Positions 1-9,866 of a DNA stretch of 64,000 bases are shown in pieces; position 1 is the first letter of the stretch; each line of letters starts with the position of its first letter. The notes below the pieces were generated by a model, which saw only the letters and a list, made by a program, of their open reading frames with translations, was not told the origin of the DNA and did not search any database. A program made the translations under genes and the position numbers. This stretch comes from Oryzisolibacter propanilivorax (GTDB lineage Bacteria; Pseudomonadota; Gammaproteobacteria; Burkholderiales; Burkholderiaceae_C). The stretch lies in NCBI RefSeq assembly GCF_900103645.1, contig NZ_FNHP01000004.1, positions 248,001 through 312,000 on the forward strand. The letters run 5' to 3'.

Positions 1-1
1 T

Positions 2-1234
2 TTCACCCGGGTCTACGCCCGCGCCGCGCTGCAGGCGGCACGCGCGGCGGACGAGCGCGCGGCCAGCGGCATCACGCTGGGGCCGCTGGACGGGCGCATC
101 GTTTCGATCAAGGATCTGCTGGATGTGGCCGGCGAGCCGACCACCGCCGGCTCGGCGGCGCTGCGGAACGCGCCGCCCGCGGCACAGGACGCCGTCGTGG
201 TCCAACGCCTGCGCGCGGCCGGCTGCGTGCTGATCGGCAAGACCAACATGACCGAGTTCGCGTTCTCCGGTATCGGTCTCAATCCGCACTTCGGCACGCC
301 GGGCAACGCGCACGATGCGGCGCGCATCCCGGGCGGCTCGTCCAGCGGCGCGGGCGTCAGCGTGGCACGCGGCATGGCCGAGATCGCCATCGGCACCGAC
401 ACCGGCGGCTCAGTCCGCATCCCGGCGGCCTTTGCCGGCATCGCCGGCTTCAAGCCGACGCAGGCGCGCGTGTCGCGGGACGGCGCGCTGGCGCTGTCGT
501 ACACGCTGGACACCATCGGCCCGCTGGCCGCCAGCGTGCACGACTGTGCCCGCGCCGACGCGGTGCTGAGCGGCCAGCCCTGGCAGCCGCTGCCCGTGCG
601 CGACGTGGCCGGCCTGCGCATCGGCGTGCCGCGCGGCTGGCTGCTGCGCGAGGCCGACACCGCCGTGCTGGACGCCTTCGAGGCCGCGCTGCGGCGCTTG
701 TCCGGCGCCGGTGCGCGCCTGACGGACCTGGCACTGGACGAGTGGATGAAAGCACCGGCGCTGCTGCAGCAAAACGGCAGCATCGCCGCCGCCGAGGCTG
801 CGCACGTGCACCGCGAGGTGCTGGCGCGCGCGCCGCAACAGCTCGACCCTCGCGTGCTGGCGCGCATCGTGCCCGGCCAGAGCGTGCCCGCACCGCACTA
901 CATCGGCGTACTGCGCGAGCGCACGCGGCTGCAGGTGGCCTTCGACGCGCAGCTGGAGGCCACCGGCGTGGACCTGCTGGCCCTGCCCACCGTGCCTATC
1001 GCACCGCCATGCATTGCAGAACTGGAGCGCGACGACGCCGCCTTCATGCGCGCCAACGCGCTGGTACTGCGCAATCCGTCGGTGTTCAACTTCTACGACC
1101 TGCCGGCGCTGTCGCTGCCCTTCGGCCAGGCAGCGGGCCTGCCTTTCGGCCTGATGCTGGTCGCGCCGCGCGGGCGCGACCACGAATTGCTGGCGCTGGC
1201 CGCCGCCATCAAAGCGCTGGGCACGGACGCCTAG
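2..1234 (+). CDS. Amidase signature family enzyme (5' truncated)
   Basis: The reading frame is open to the left edge, so the N-terminus is missing; about 410 residues are visible. The amidase-signature catalytic set is present: a lysine in SIKDLLDV (visible residue 37), a Gly/Ser loop GGSSSGAG (about 111-118) and the nucleophile serine in TDTGGSVR (about 137). The family hydrolyses amide bonds in a wide range of substrates. GatA is possible in principle, but no gatB or gatC is visible and the substrate cannot be told from sequence. The stop overlaps the stop of the convergent pseudouridine synthase gene through a shared CTAG. Confidence 0.9.
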   Translation, partial: FTRVYARAALQAARAADERAASGITLGPLDGRIVSIKDLLDVAGEPTTAGSAALRNAPPAAQDAVVVQRLRAAGCVLIGKTNMTEFAFSGIGLNPHFGTPGNAHDAARIPGGSSSGAGVSVARGMAEIAIGTDTGGSVRIPAAFAGIAGFKPTQARVSRDGALALSYTLDTIGPLAASVHDCARADAVLSGQPWQPLPVRDVAGLRIGVPRGWLLREADTAVLDAFEAALRRLSGAGARLTDLALDEWMKAPALLQQNGSIAAAEAAHVHREVLARAPQQLDPRVLARIVPGQSVPAPHYIGVLRERTRLQVAFDAQLEATGVDLLALPTVPIAPPCIAELERDDAAFMRANALVLRNPSVFNFYDLPALSLPFGQAAGLPFGLMLVAPRGRDHELLALAAAIKALGTDA

Positions 1235-2289
1235 AAGCGCTCGTCCGCCCCCAGGTAGCGCCACTGCCCCACCGGCAGCTGCCCCAGCACCACCCGGCCG
1301 ATGCGAATGCGCTTCAAGCCCACCACCTTCAGCCCGACCTGCTCGCACATGCGGCGGATCTGACGCTTCTTGCCCTCGGTCAGCACGAAGCGCAGCTGCT
1401 CGGGGTTTTGCCAGTCCACCTGGGCGGGCTTCAGGGGTTTGCCGTCCAGGCTCAGGCCATGGCGCAACAGGGCGAGCTGGTCCGGCGGGAACGCGGCGCG
1501 CACGTCCTGCGCCACATCGCCGTAGTGCACGCGCACCAGGTATTCCTTGTCGATGGTCGAATCCTCGCCGATCAGCTGGCGCGCCACGCGCCCATCCTGC
1601 GTCAGCACCAGCAGGCCCACCGAATCGATGTCCAGCCGCCCGCAGGGCGCGAGGCCCCGCAGCTGCGCCGGCGAAAAGCGCGTGCGGCTGGCGTCGCCCG
1701 CCCAGTGGCTGCGCGGGCCGATCAGGGTGACAGCCGGGGTGTGCCCGTCCTCGGCCTGGCCGCTGACGTAGCCCATGGGCTTGTGCAGCACGATGGTCAC
1801 CTGCTCGCGCTGCTGGCCTTGCGCGGCGCGGTCGATCTCGATGCGCGCCTGTGGACCGACCTGCTGGCCCATCTGCGCTACCTGACCGTCCACGCGCACC
1901 CAGCCGCGCTCGACCCAAGCGTCGGCCTCGCGGCGCGAGCACAGGCCGAGCTCGGCCATGCGCTTGTTCAGCCGCTGGGTATCGCCACCCGCGGCCGCCC
2001 GCGCCGGCGCGGGTGGGCGCCGCGGCGCGTCCGCGTGCGCTACGTTGGGCCGCGGCGCGGGTGCCCCGGCCGGCGCCGGCCGGGAGGCGGTGCGCGAAGC
2101 CGGCGGACCGGCATGCGCCACGTTGGGCCGGGGCGCCGGGGGGCGCACCGGGCCCGGCCGCGCTGCGGCGCGGGGCGCGGGAGCCGGAGCCGGCGTGGGC
2201 GCAGGTGCGCCCGGCGGACGCAGGCGCAGGCGCGCACGCGGCGCGGCGCCGGGGGGAACGGGGGGCGGAGAGGGCGGCCGGTCGGACAT
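1231..2289 (-). CDS. rluF: 23S rRNA pseudouridine synthase, RluF-like
   Basis: 352 aa. An S4 RNA-binding domain begins near residue 104 ([19 protein letters not shown]). The catalytic domain follows with the active-site aspartate in [11 protein letters not shown] and the RluB/E/F-type [10 protein letters not shown] motif near the C-terminus, so it should isomerise a uridine in 23S rRNA. The first ~100 residues are an unusual Pro/Ala/Arg-rich extension that carries the decapeptide [10 protein letters not shown] twice (51-60 and 77-86). The ATG at 2289 was chosen because longer frames run into the crp-like gene upstream. The exact target uridine is not certain. Confidence 0.88.
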   Translation of the reverse strand: MSDRPPSPPPVPPGAAPRARLRLRPPGAPAPTPAPAPAPRAAARPGPVRPPAPRPNVAHAGPPASRTASRPAPAGAPAPRPNVAHADAPRRPPAPARAAAGGDTQRLNKRMAELGLCSRREADAWVERGWVRVDGQVAQMGQQVGPQARIEIDRAAQGQQREQVTIVLHKPMGYVSGQAEDGHTPAVTLIGPRSHWAGDASRTRFSPAQLRGLAPCGRLDIDSVGLLVLTQDGRVARQLIGEDSTIDKEYLVRVHYGDVAQDVRAAFPPDQLALLRHGLSLDGKPLKPAQVDWQNPEQLRFVLTEGKKRQIRRMCEQVGLKVVGLKRIRIGRVVLGQLPVGQWRYLGADERF

Positions 2290-2320
2290 GGGGCGTATTG
2301 TCGCGCGCCGGCCCGGTGCG

Positions 2321-3124
2321 TCAGGGCGGCGGCGCGGCGCCGTCCGCGTCGCGCTGGCGGGCCGATGCGGCGCGTGGCGCGCGGTGCGCGTGGGCGCCGC
2401 CGCCCGGCTCGGTGCGCGCGAAGGCGCCGTGGCGCAGCGCCTGCAAGTCCAGCACGCGCAGCCCGCCGTACTCCACGCGGATCGCACCGCGCGCCTCCAG
2501 ACAGGCCAGCGCCTCGTTCACGCGCTGGCGCGACAGGCCGACCAGGTAGGCCAGTTCCTGCTGGGTGATGCGCAGCACGTCGCCCAGGCCGGGGTAGAGC
2601 ACCGGGTTGAACAGCGCCGCCAGGCTGCGCGCCACGCGCAGGTCGGGGCTGGCGATGCGGTCGATCTCGCGCGCGGCGATGAACTGCCCCAGCCGCTCGT
2701 TGAGCTGGTGCATGACGAAGCGGTTGAAGCCGATGGAGTGGTCCAGCAGCCAGTGGAAGGTATCGATGGGCAGGCCGGCGACCACGCTCTTCCTGAGCGC
2801 CTGGATGTGGTAGCGGTAAGGCTCGCGCTTGAGCACCGTGCCCTCGCCGAACCAGCCGCCGGGAGGCAGGCCGGCAAACGTCATGGTCAGGCCGTCGGCG
2901 TTGTCGGCGCTCATCTTCAGCAGGCCCTCGACCACGCCGAACCAGTACGTCACCGGCCGGCCGACGCGGCAGACGAAGTCGCCGGCGCGCGCGTCGCCGA
3001 CGACGATGGCCGCCACCGCGCGCGCGCGCTCGGCCGGCTGCAGCCGGCCCAGCCAGGGGATGCCGGCGAGCTCGTCGGCGGTGGGCGGGCGGCGGCGCTG
3101 GTGCAGCGAGGCGTCTTGCGTCAT
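2321..3124 (-). CDS. Crp/Fnr family transcriptional regulator
   Basis: 267 aa. An N-terminal cyclic-nucleotide-binding-like beta-barrel (about residues 10-125) is followed by a dimerisation helix and a C-terminal winged helix (about 165-230, [20 protein letters not shown]). No Fnr-type cysteine cluster is visible, so it is probably not an oxygen sensor of the FNR kind. The C-terminus ends in a low-complexity Ala/Arg tail. The ATG at 3124 (MTQDASLHQ) is preferred to the longer frame because residues upstream are not domain-like. The effector and targets are unknown. Confidence 0.85.
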   Translation of the reverse strand: MTQDASLHQRRRPPTADELAGIPWLGRLQPAERARAVAAIVVGDARAGDFVCRVGRPVTYWFGVVEGLLKMSADNADGLTMTFAGLPPGGWFGEGTVLKREPYRYHIQALRKSVVAGLPIDTFHWLLDHSIGFNRFVMHQLNERLGQFIAAREIDRIASPDLRVARSLAALFNPVLYPGLGDVLRITQQELAYLVGLSRQRVNEALACLEARGAIRVEYGGLRVLDLQALRHGAFARTEPGGGAHAHRAPRAASARQRDADGAAPPP

Positions 3125-3211
3125 CCGGCGAGCTTGGCGAAAAAGTTCCCGCCGCGGCCCCAGGGAATACCACGACCCACTGGCATCCGCGCGACAGCCG
3201 GGCCGCCCCGC

Positions 3212-3277
3212 AAAAGCTATCAAAATAATAGCTATATGCCCTTTTAAACAAAGGGTCAGAGGCCAATTTGACTTGAA
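3212..3277 (-). repeat. Comamonadaceae-type intergenic repeat, copy 1
   Basis: Contains the core GCTATCAAAATAATAGC (3216-3232), an imperfect inverted repeat, followed by the family's usual 'cccttttaaacaaaggg' and 'gaggccaatttgact' segments. It sits between the crp-like gene and gspB. The same layout recurs at nine other sites in the window. Confidence 0.75.
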
Positions 3278-3283
3278 ACCGGC

Positions 3284-4081
3284 TTACGGCGCGGTCAGGG
3301 CCCAGCGGTAATCCCGGAAGCGCCAGACGGCGCGGCCGGGCTCGATGCGCTCCAGCACCAGGCCGGGCGCCGCCGCCTCGCCCTCGTGCAGGACCTGGCC
3401 GTTGATGATGGCCATGCGGTGCAGCGGGTTGGCTGAGTAGCTGATGCCCGCCAGCTTCAGCGCCGGCAACTGGGCGCGCACGGCGGGGGGCAGCTCGTCC
3501 AGCGTGAAGATGGCGCCGGCGGGCGGGCCGCCGGCGCCGGGGCGGGCCGCCGGCGGCGGGCCGGCTGGCGCGGCTGCGCCCGGCGCCTGGCGGATGGCGC
3601 CCTGCCCTGGCGCCGGGGCCGCCGGCGCGCGCGCGGCAGGCAGCTCGGCGGCGGCCGGCGCCCTGCCCGCTGCGGCGCGGGCGCGTTCACCGGCGGCTGC
3701 AGCCGCCCCCTTGGGAGGGCTGGCCGGCAGGTCGGGCAACGCCAGCACCGGCGGCGGCGCCGTCAGCGGCTGCGCCGCGGCGGCAGCGCTGGCGGCGGTT
3801 GGTGGCAGCGCTGCGTCAGTGCCGGGCGGAGCCGGCGCGGGCGCCACGGCAGTGGCCGGCGCCGCGCCCTCCAGGGCGCCAGCCTGCGGGCGCGCCAGCC
3901 ACCAGCCGCCCGCCGCCACCACCGCCAGCCCCAGGGCCGCCAGCAGCAACCAGGGCAGCGGCGCGGCGCGCTCGGGCGGCAGCGGCGCGGGGCCGGCCAC
4001 GGCCGGAGAGTGCAGATCGGGCACGGCGCCGCGCTGGCGCTCGGCCTGGGCGCGCCGCAGCGCATCGAGGATGTAGGACAT
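3284..4081 (-). CDS. gspB: Type II secretion assembly factor GspB-like
   Basis: 265 aa. It has a short cytoplasmic N-terminus (MSYILDALRRAQAERQRG, typical of GspB/ExeB), one membrane segment at about 45-64 (LPWLLLAALGLAVVAAGGWW), a long Ala/Pro-rich linker and a C-terminal GspB/PulB domain with LAGISYSANPLHRMAIING. In Aeromonas, ExeB works with ExeA to insert the secretin through peptidoglycan. It lies 9 bases downstream of gspA in the same orientation, so the two are probably co-transcribed. No other gsp genes are in the window. Confidence 0.88.
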   Translation of the reverse strand: MSYILDALRRAQAERQRGAVPDLHSPAVAGPAPLPPERAAPLPWLLLAALGLAVVAAGGWWLARPQAGALEGAAPATAVAPAPAPPGTDAALPPTAASAAAAAQPLTAPPPVLALPDLPASPPKGAAAAAGERARAAAGRAPAAAELPAARAPAAPAPGQGAIRQAPGAAAPAGPPPAARPGAGGPPAGAIFTLDELPPAVRAQLPALKLAGISYSANPLHRMAIINGQVLHEGEAAAPGLVLERIEPGRAVWRFRDYRWALTAP

Positions 4082-4090
4082 GGTGGTTTT

Positions 4091-5821
4091 TCAGCCGCCG
4101 CGCGCCAGGCGCGGCTCGGTCACGCCCAGGGCGCGGTTCAGGAGCATCAGGGTCAGCGGGCCGGCCTGGCCGTCGGGCGTCAGGCCCTGTGCCAGTTGGA
4201 AGCGGCGGATGCGCGCGCGCAGCGCGGCGGGGTCGGGCGGTGCGGTGCGGGCGGTGCCGGCGCCGGCTGCCGCGGCGTCGCCCTGCACCCGGTCCAGCTG
4301 CTGCGCCAGCCAGGCGGCGCCGGCGCGGCTGGCGGCGGCGTCGGCCGCGTCGGGCAGCCCGGCCGGGGCCTTCCACAGCGTCGCCATCTCGCCGCGCCAC
4401 AGCGGGGCCAGCGCGGCCAGGGGCACGGCCGGGGTCCGTCCGTCGGCGCCGACCAGCAGCGCCTGCTCGCCATCGAGCTGGCGCAGCGCCACCACCACCG
4501 GCGCCGCGTCGCCCGCGCCAGCGGGCGCCAGGGTCAGCAGCGCGGGCCGGTCCAGCAGGCGCAGCTGCGCCAGGCTGGCGCGGCGCGTGCGCCAGCAGCG
4601 CAGGTCCTGGCGCGCCAGCGCGGCGCAGGCATCGCCAGCGCCGGCCGGCAGCGGCGCCTGCCAGGCCAGCGCCAGGGTGCGCCAGCCGGCGGCCTCGCCG
4701 GCGGCCGCATCCGGCTGGGCCTGCAGGAATGGCGCCAGGGCGGGTGTGGAAGGCGGCGGTTGCCGCGCGTCAGGCGCGGCTGCGGCGGCGCCTGGGGCAG
4801 CCTCTGCGGCATCTTCCGTGGCCTGCGGTGCACCGGCCGCCTGGGTGCCGGACACGCCCCTTGCGGCCTGCGCCTGTGCGGTGCCGGGCGGCTGCATGCC
4901 CTGCGGCGCCAGCGCCCAGGCCAATGCCGCCGTGACCGCCGCGCCTGCCAGCGCACCGCCGGCCCAGGCCGGCCAGCGCGCCGCATGCCATGCGCTGCCG
5001 GCGCTGCCGAACACCTCGCGCGCCGCGCGCCGCAGCGTGGCCGGGCGCACCTCGCGCTCGCCCCGGCTGTAGGCGCCCAGCAGCGCCCGGTCGCACAGCA
5101 GGTTGATGCGCCGGGGCACTCCCTGGCTGAGCGCGTGCACCCGCGCCAGCACGCGCGCGCCGAACGGCGACGGGCCGCGCAGCCCGGCCACGCCCAGGCG
5201 GTGCGCGACGTACTGCGCCGTCTCGGCGCGGCTCAAGGGGCCCAGGTGGTAGCGCGCGATGACGCGCTGCGCCAACTGCTCCAGCTGCGGCTGCGCCACC
5301 AGGTCGCGCAGTTCGGGCTGGCCGATCAGGATGATCTGCAGCAGTTTTTTCTCGTTGGTCTCCAGGTTGGTCAGCAGGCGCAGCTGCTCCAGCACCTGCG
5401 GCGCCAGGTTCTGCGCCTCGTCGATGACCAGCACGCACGAGCGCCCCTGGGCGTGCGCGCGCAGCAGAAAGTCGTTCAGCGGGTCGATGCAGTCCTTCAC
5501 GGTCTCGGCGCCGGGCGCGGCCGGCGCATGCGCCACGCCGAACTCGTCGCAGATGGTGCGCAGCAGCTCGGGCACCGTCAGACGCGGGTTGAAGATGTAG
5601 GCCACATGGCAGCTGGCCGGCACCTGCTCCAGGAAGCACCGGCAGACGGTGGTCTTGCCGGCGCCGATCTCGCCCGTCAGCAGCACGAAGCCGCCGCCGG
5701 CCTCCAGCCCGTACAGCAGGTGCGCCAGCGCCTCGCGGTGACGTTCGCTCATGAAGAGATAGCGCGGGTCGGGTGCAATGGAAAACGGCGGCTGCTCCAG
5801 GCCGAAGAACGGGGCGTACAT
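4091..5821 (-). CDS. gspA: AAA ATPase GspA/ExeA-like
   Basis: 576 aa. An N-terminal AAA ATPase carries Walker A GEIGAGKTT (50-58) and Walker B VLVIDEAQ (about 130-137). A membrane segment lies at about 280-300, followed by a region resembling a degenerate C39-peptidase-like domain and a C-terminal peptidoglycan-binding domain (about 520-570, RIRRFQLAQGLTPDGQAGPL). The family (ExeA) uses ATP hydrolysis to open or remodel the cell wall for secretin assembly. It pairs with gspB directly downstream. The ATG at 5821 begins the family-typical MYAPFFGLEQPPF. Confidence 0.92.
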   Translation of the reverse strand: MYAPFFGLEQPPFSIAPDPRYLFMSERHREALAHLLYGLEAGGGFVLLTGEIGAGKTTVCRCFLEQVPASCHVAYIFNPRLTVPELLRTICDEFGVAHAPAAPGAETVKDCIDPLNDFLLRAHAQGRSCVLVIDEAQNLAPQVLEQLRLLTNLETNEKKLLQIILIGQPELRDLVAQPQLEQLAQRVIARYHLGPLSRAETAQYVAHRLGVAGLRGPSPFGARVLARVHALSQGVPRRINLLCDRALLGAYSRGEREVRPATLRRAAREVFGSAGSAWHAARWPAWAGGALAGAAVTAALAWALAPQGMQPPGTAQAQAARGVSGTQAAGAPQATEDAAEAAPGAAAAAPDARQPPPSTPALAPFLQAQPDAAAGEAAGWRTLALAWQAPLPAGAGDACAALARQDLRCWRTRRASLAQLRLLDRPALLTLAPAGAGDAAPVVVALRQLDGEQALLVGADGRTPAVPLAALAPLWRGEMATLWKAPAGLPDAADAAASRAGAAWLAQQLDRVQGDAAAAGAGTARTAPPDPAALRARIRRFQLAQGLTPDGQAGPLTLMLLNRALGVTEPRLARGG

Positions 5822-6044
5822 GGGGCGCGAGGATAGCGCCGCGCCCTCTTTGCGCTAACCGACAGCGTGCCGCGCGCCAGCGGCCTGGCGCAAGGCTTCA
5901 GGGTTTGACCCCTGGGGACTAACCCGCGAAATGTCGCCACACGGACATGATGGCGTCAAAGTCCTGCCTACCATCGGTTGCAACTCGATCGCCATGTGCC
6001 CTGCAGCCATGCGCCATCTCCCTCCACTCGCAAGGCAAGAGGAC

Positions 6045-7979
6045 ATGACCACCACGCTCCCCCATCTGCTGCTGCGCCACGCCGCCGAGCGCCCCCGCGC
6101 GCCGGCGCTGCGCGAGAAGGAATACGGCATCTGGCAGACCTGGAGCTGGCAGGCCGCGGCCGCCGAGGTGCGCCACATGGCCTGCGGACTGCTGGCGCTG
6201 GGCTTCCAGCGCGGGCAGAACCTGGCCCTCATCAGCGACAACCGGCCGCACGTGTACCTGGGCTTCCTGGCGGTGCAGAGCGTGGGCGGCGTGCCCATCC
6301 CGCTGTACCAGGACGCAGTGGCCGCCGAGATGACCTTTGTCGTGCAGGACGCCGACATCGCCTTCGCTTTCGCTGAGAACCAGGAGCAGGTGGACAAGCT
6401 GCTGGAGGTGCGCGAGACAGTGCCCGGCATCCGCCACATCATCTACGACGACCCGCGCGGCCTGCGCCACTATGACCAGCCGGGCCTGATCAGCACGGCC
6501 GAGCTGGTGGCGCGCGGTGCCGAGTGGGATCGTGCCAACCCCGGCATCTTCGAGGCGCTGCTGGGCGGCATCACGCCCGATGACGTCTCGGTGATCCTCT
6601 ACACCTCGGGCACCACCGGCAAGCCCAAGGGCGTGTGCCTGACGCACGCCGCGTTCGCCGCCTCCGCCCAGGGCGGCGTCGAGGTGGACCGCCTGGGCCC
6701 GCAGGACAACGTGATCTCCTATCTGCCGCCGGCCTGGGTGGGCGACCACCTGTTCTCGGTGGCGCAGTGGCTGGTCGCGGGCTTCACCATCAACTGCCCC
6801 GAATCGGCCAGCACGGTGACCATCGACCTGCGCGAGATCGGCCCGACGTACTACTTCGCCCCGCCGCGCATCTTCGAGGCCATGCTGACTTCGGTGTCCA
6901 TCCGCATGGAAGATGCCTCGGCCCCGAAGCGCTGGCTGTTCGAGCGCTGCATGCAGCTGGCACGCCGCGTCGGCTCGGACATCCTGGACGGCAAGCCGGT
7001 CGGCGCGCTCGACCGCCTCAAGTACCGGCTGGCCGACCTGGCCATCTACGGCCCGCTGCGCAACGTCATCGGCCTGTCGCGCATCCGCGTGGCCTACACC
7101 GCGGGCGCGGCGATCGGGCCGGACCTGTTCCGCTTCTTTCGCTCCATTGGCATCAACCTCAAGCAGTTCTACGGCCAGACCGAGACCTGCGCGTATGTGT
7201 GCCTGCAGCGCGACGGGCAAGTGAACTTGGCCAGCGTCGGCCAGGCCGCGCCCGGCATCGAGCTGAAGATCGCCGCCAGCGGCGAGGTGCTGGTCAAGGG
7301 CGTGTCGGTGCTCAAGGAGTACTACAAGCGCCCGGACGCCACGGCCGAGGTGTTCGACGAGAACGGCTACTTCAAGACCGGCGACGCTGGCGTGATCGGC
7401 ACCGACGGGCAGCTGCGCATCATCGACCGCGCCAAGGACGTGGGCCACCTGACGGGCGGCGCGATGTTCGCGCCTAACTACATCGAGAACAAGCTCAAGT
7501 TCTTCTCCTTCATCAAGGAGGCAGTGTGCTTCGGCCACGGGCGCGAGCGGGTCTGCGCCTTCATCAACATCGACTTCGAGGCCGTAGGCAACTGGGCCGA
7601 GCGGCAGAACCTGCCCTACGCCGGCTATGTGGACCTGGCGACCAAGCCGCAGGTACTGCAGCTCATCGCAGACTGCGTCTCCCAGGTGAACGCCGACTTG
7701 GCCGGGGAAGCCGGCATGGAGGACACGCAGGTGGCGCGCTTCCTGGTGCTGCACAAGGAACTGGACCCGGACGACGACGAGCTGACGCGCACGCGCAAGG
7801 TACGCCGCGGCTTCATCGCCGACAAGTACGGCGTGCTGGTGGATGCGCTGTACGCCGGCAAGGGCGAACAGTTCATCGAGACCCAGGTGAAGTTCGAGGA
7901 CGGGCGCACCGGCAGCGTCAGCGCCACGCTGGCCCTGGTGGACGCCAAGACCTGGCCGGCGCAGCGCGCGGCCGCCTGA
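6045..7979 (+). CDS. AMP-dependent synthetase/long-chain acyl-CoA ligase
   Basis: 644 aa ANL-superfamily adenylate-forming enzyme. The A3 ATP-binding motif is intact (YTSGTTGKPKGVCLTH, about 185-200), as are the GQTE motif and the TGDAGV / IIDRAKD hinge motifs. The C-terminal ELTRTRKVRR carries the family's basic segment. It should form an acyl-AMP and then an acyl-CoA from a carboxylic acid; chain type is not determined. The ATG at 6045 follows AAGAGG and begins MTTTLPHLLLRHAAERP. It is the first gene of a unit that continues into a LIV-type transporter, which suggests activation of the imported acid. Confidence 0.92.
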   Translation: MTTTLPHLLLRHAAERPRAPALREKEYGIWQTWSWQAAAAEVRHMACGLLALGFQRGQNLALISDNRPHVYLGFLAVQSVGGVPIPLYQDAVAAEMTFVVQDADIAFAFAENQEQVDKLLEVRETVPGIRHIIYDDPRGLRHYDQPGLISTAELVARGAEWDRANPGIFEALLGGITPDDVSVILYTSGTTGKPKGVCLTHAAFAASAQGGVEVDRLGPQDNVISYLPPAWVGDHLFSVAQWLVAGFTINCPESASTVTIDLREIGPTYYFAPPRIFEAMLTSVSIRMEDASAPKRWLFERCMQLARRVGSDILDGKPVGALDRLKYRLADLAIYGPLRNVIGLSRIRVAYTAGAAIGPDLFRFFRSIGINLKQFYGQTETCAYVCLQRDGQVNLASVGQAAPGIELKIAASGEVLVKGVSVLKEYYKRPDATAEVFDENGYFKTGDAGVIGTDGQLRIIDRAKDVGHLTGGAMFAPNYIENKLKFFSFIKEAVCFGHGRERVCAFINIDFEAVGNWAERQNLPYAGYVDLATKPQVLQLIADCVSQVNADLAGEAGMEDTQVARFLVLHKELDPDDDELTRTRKVRRGFIADKYGVLVDALYAGKGEQFIETQVKFEDGRTGSVSATLALVDAKTWPAQRAAA

Positions 7980-7998
7980 CATCCGAGGCACCGACGAC

Positions 7999-8784
7999 AT
8001 GACCCAGAGAACCATCGGCGACGTCATCCTGGACGTGCAGAACATCAGCCTGCGCTTCGGCGGCGTGAAGGCCCTCACCGACATCTCGTTCGATGTGCGC
8101 GAGCACGAGATCCGCTCGATCATCGGCCCCAACGGCGCCGGCAAGAGCTCCATGCTCAACTGCATCAACGGCGTGTACACGCCGCAGGACGGCTCGATCA
8201 CCTTCCGCGGCAAGACCTTCAGCCACATGAACAGCCGCCAGGTGGCCGAGATGGGCGTGGCGCGCACGTTCCAGAACCTGGCGCTGTTCAAGGGCATGAG
8301 CGTGATCGACAACATCATGACCGGGCGCAACATGCAGATCAAAAGCAACCTGCTGCTGCAGGCGCTGCGCATCGGCCCGGCGCAGGCCGAGGAGATCCGC
8401 CACCGCGAGTTCGTCGAGCACATCATCGACTTCCTGGAGATCCAGGCCTGGCGCAAGACGCCCGTGGGCCAGCTGCCCTACGGCCTGCAAAAGCGCGTCG
8501 ACCTGGGGCGTGCCCTCGCCATGGAGCCGCAGGTGCTACTGCTGGACGAGCCCATGGCCGGCATGAACGTCGAGGAAAAGCAGGACATGAGCCGCTTCAT
8601 CCTGGACGTGAACGACGAGTTCGGCACCACCATCGTGTTGATCGAGCACGACATGGGGGTGGTGATGGACATCAGCGACCGCGTGGTGGTGCTGGACTAC
8701 GGCAAGAAGATCGGCGACGGCGCCCCCGAAGAGGTGCGCGCCAACGAGGATGTGATCCGCGCCTATCTGGGCACCACCCACTAA
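7999..8784 (+). CDS. livG: LIV-type ABC transporter ATP-binding protein (LivG)
   Basis: 261 aa. Walker A GPNGAGKSS (43-51) and Walker B LLLDEP (about 180-185) are present. The signature loop reads LPYGLQKRVDLGRAL instead of LSGGQ, a substitution common in LivG-like subunits that sit next to acyl-CoA ligases. It should energise the LivH/LivM permease. It begins 19 bases after the ligase gene and is followed at 24 bases by livH. Confidence 0.93.
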   Translation: MTQRTIGDVILDVQNISLRFGGVKALTDISFDVREHEIRSIIGPNGAGKSSMLNCINGVYTPQDGSITFRGKTFSHMNSRQVAEMGVARTFQNLALFKGMSVIDNIMTGRNMQIKSNLLLQALRIGPAQAEEIRHREFVEHIIDFLEIQAWRKTPVGQLPYGLQKRVDLGRALAMEPQVLLLDEPMAGMNVEEKQDMSRFILDVNDEFGTTIVLIEHDMGVVMDISDRVVVLDYGKKIGDGAPEEVRANEDVIRAYLGTTH

Positions 8785-8808
8785 AAGCACGAACAGGAGT
8801 ACCGGAGC

Positions 8809-9738
8809 ATGGGCTTTTTTCTGGAAACCTTGTTCGGCGGCCTGATGGTGGGCACGCTGTACGCGCTGATCGCCATCGGCTTCGTGCTGATCTTCAAGGC
8901 CTCGGGCGTGTTCAACTTCGCGCAAGGGGCGATGGTGCTGTTCTCGGCGCTGGCCATGGCGCGCTTTGCCGAGTGGATCCCGCAGTGGCTGGGCACGGAC
9001 AGCCAGGTGGTGGGCAACCTGCTGGCCATCGTCGTCACGCTGGTGCTGATGGTGGTGGTGGCCTGGCTGATCGAGCGACTGGCGCTGCGCCACCTGGTCA
9101 ACCAGGAGCCGATCACGCTGCTCATGGCAACGCTGGGCGTGGCCTACCTGCTGGACGGCCTGGGCCCGATGGTCTTCGGCAGCCAGGTCTACAGCATCAA
9201 CGTCGGCATGCCCAAGGACCCGGTGTTCATCCTGGACGGCATGTTCCCCGGCGGCGTGATGATCAGCCTGGAGGACCTGTACGCCGCCGGCATCGCCGCG
9301 GTGCTGGTCGCCGGCCTGTCGGTGTTCTTCCAGAAGACCAAGACCGGGCGCGCGCTGCGCGCCGTGGCCGACGACCACCAGGCGGCGCAGTCCATCGGCA
9401 TCCCGCTGTCGCGCATCTGGGTCATCGTCTGGTCGGTGGCCGGCGGCGTGGCGCTGGTGGTGGGGATCATCTGGGGCTCCAAGCTGGGCGTGCAGTACTC
9501 GCTGTCGCTGGTGGCGCTCAAGGCCCTGCCGGTGGTCATCCTGGGCGGCCTGACCTCGCTGCCCGGCGCCATCATCGGCGGGCTGATCATCGGCGTGGGC
9601 GAAAAACTCTCCGAGGTGTACCTCGGGCCCATGGTCGGTGGCGGCATCGAAACCTGGTTCGCCTACGGCCTGGCGCTGTGCTTCCTGCTGGTGCGCCCGC
9701 AGGGCCTGTTCGGCGACAAGATCATTGATCGCGTATGA
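8809..9738 (+). CDS. livH: LIV-type ABC transporter permease LivH
   Basis: 309 aa, very hydrophobic, with the LivH pattern GTLYALIAIGFVLIFKASGVFNFAQG near the N-terminus and the EAA-like loop in the second half (GRALRAVADDHQAAQSIG). It forms half of the inner-membrane channel together with LivM. An AGGAG Shine-Dalgarno precedes the ATG. It ends GDKIIDRV; its TGA overlaps the ATG of a short downstream frame (ATGA). Confidence 0.93.
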   Translation: MGFFLETLFGGLMVGTLYALIAIGFVLIFKASGVFNFAQGAMVLFSALAMARFAEWIPQWLGTDSQVVGNLLAIVVTLVLMVVVAWLIERLALRHLVNQEPITLLMATLGVAYLLDGLGPMVFGSQVYSINVGMPKDPVFILDGMFPGGVMISLEDLYAAGIAAVLVAGLSVFFQKTKTGRALRAVADDHQAAQSIGIPLSRIWVIVWSVAGGVALVVGIIWGSKLGVQYSLSLVALKALPVVILGGLTSLPGAIIGGLIIGVGEKLSEVYLGPMVGGGIETWFAYGLALCFLLVRPQGLFGDKIIDRV

Positions 9739-9866
9739 CGGACACGATCAAGGATCTTGCAAAGTCGGCAACGGCTTCGCGCAGCGAAGACGGGCAGTGC
9801 GCCGCCCAGGCGCACGGGGCAGCCGCAGGCTGCGCCCACGGCCACAACATCATTGACCGTGTCTGA
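9735..9866 (+). CDS. Candidate 43-aa small protein between livH and livM
   Basis: This is a short frame whose ATG overlaps the livH stop (ATGA), the classic signal of translational coupling. It reads MTDTIKDLAKSATASRSEDG, then a Cys/His/Ala segment (QCAAQAHGAAAGCAHGHN), and stops after IIDRV. LivH also ends in IIDRV, so the last 18 bases are a near-repeat of the livH terminus (9721-9738 against 9849-9866). It fills most of the otherwise unexplained 146-base gap before livM. There is no recognisable domain. It could be a real coupled peptide or the remnant of a duplication or insertion into the livH end. Confidence 0.35.
   Translation: MTDTIKDLAKSATASRSEDGQCAAQAHGAAAGCAHGHNIIDRV

Noticed and set aside
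5919-8456. An 845-aa open frame antisense to the acyl-CoA ligase and livG
   Set aside because: Composition is His/Val/Ala-rich shadow sequence opposite well-supported genes.
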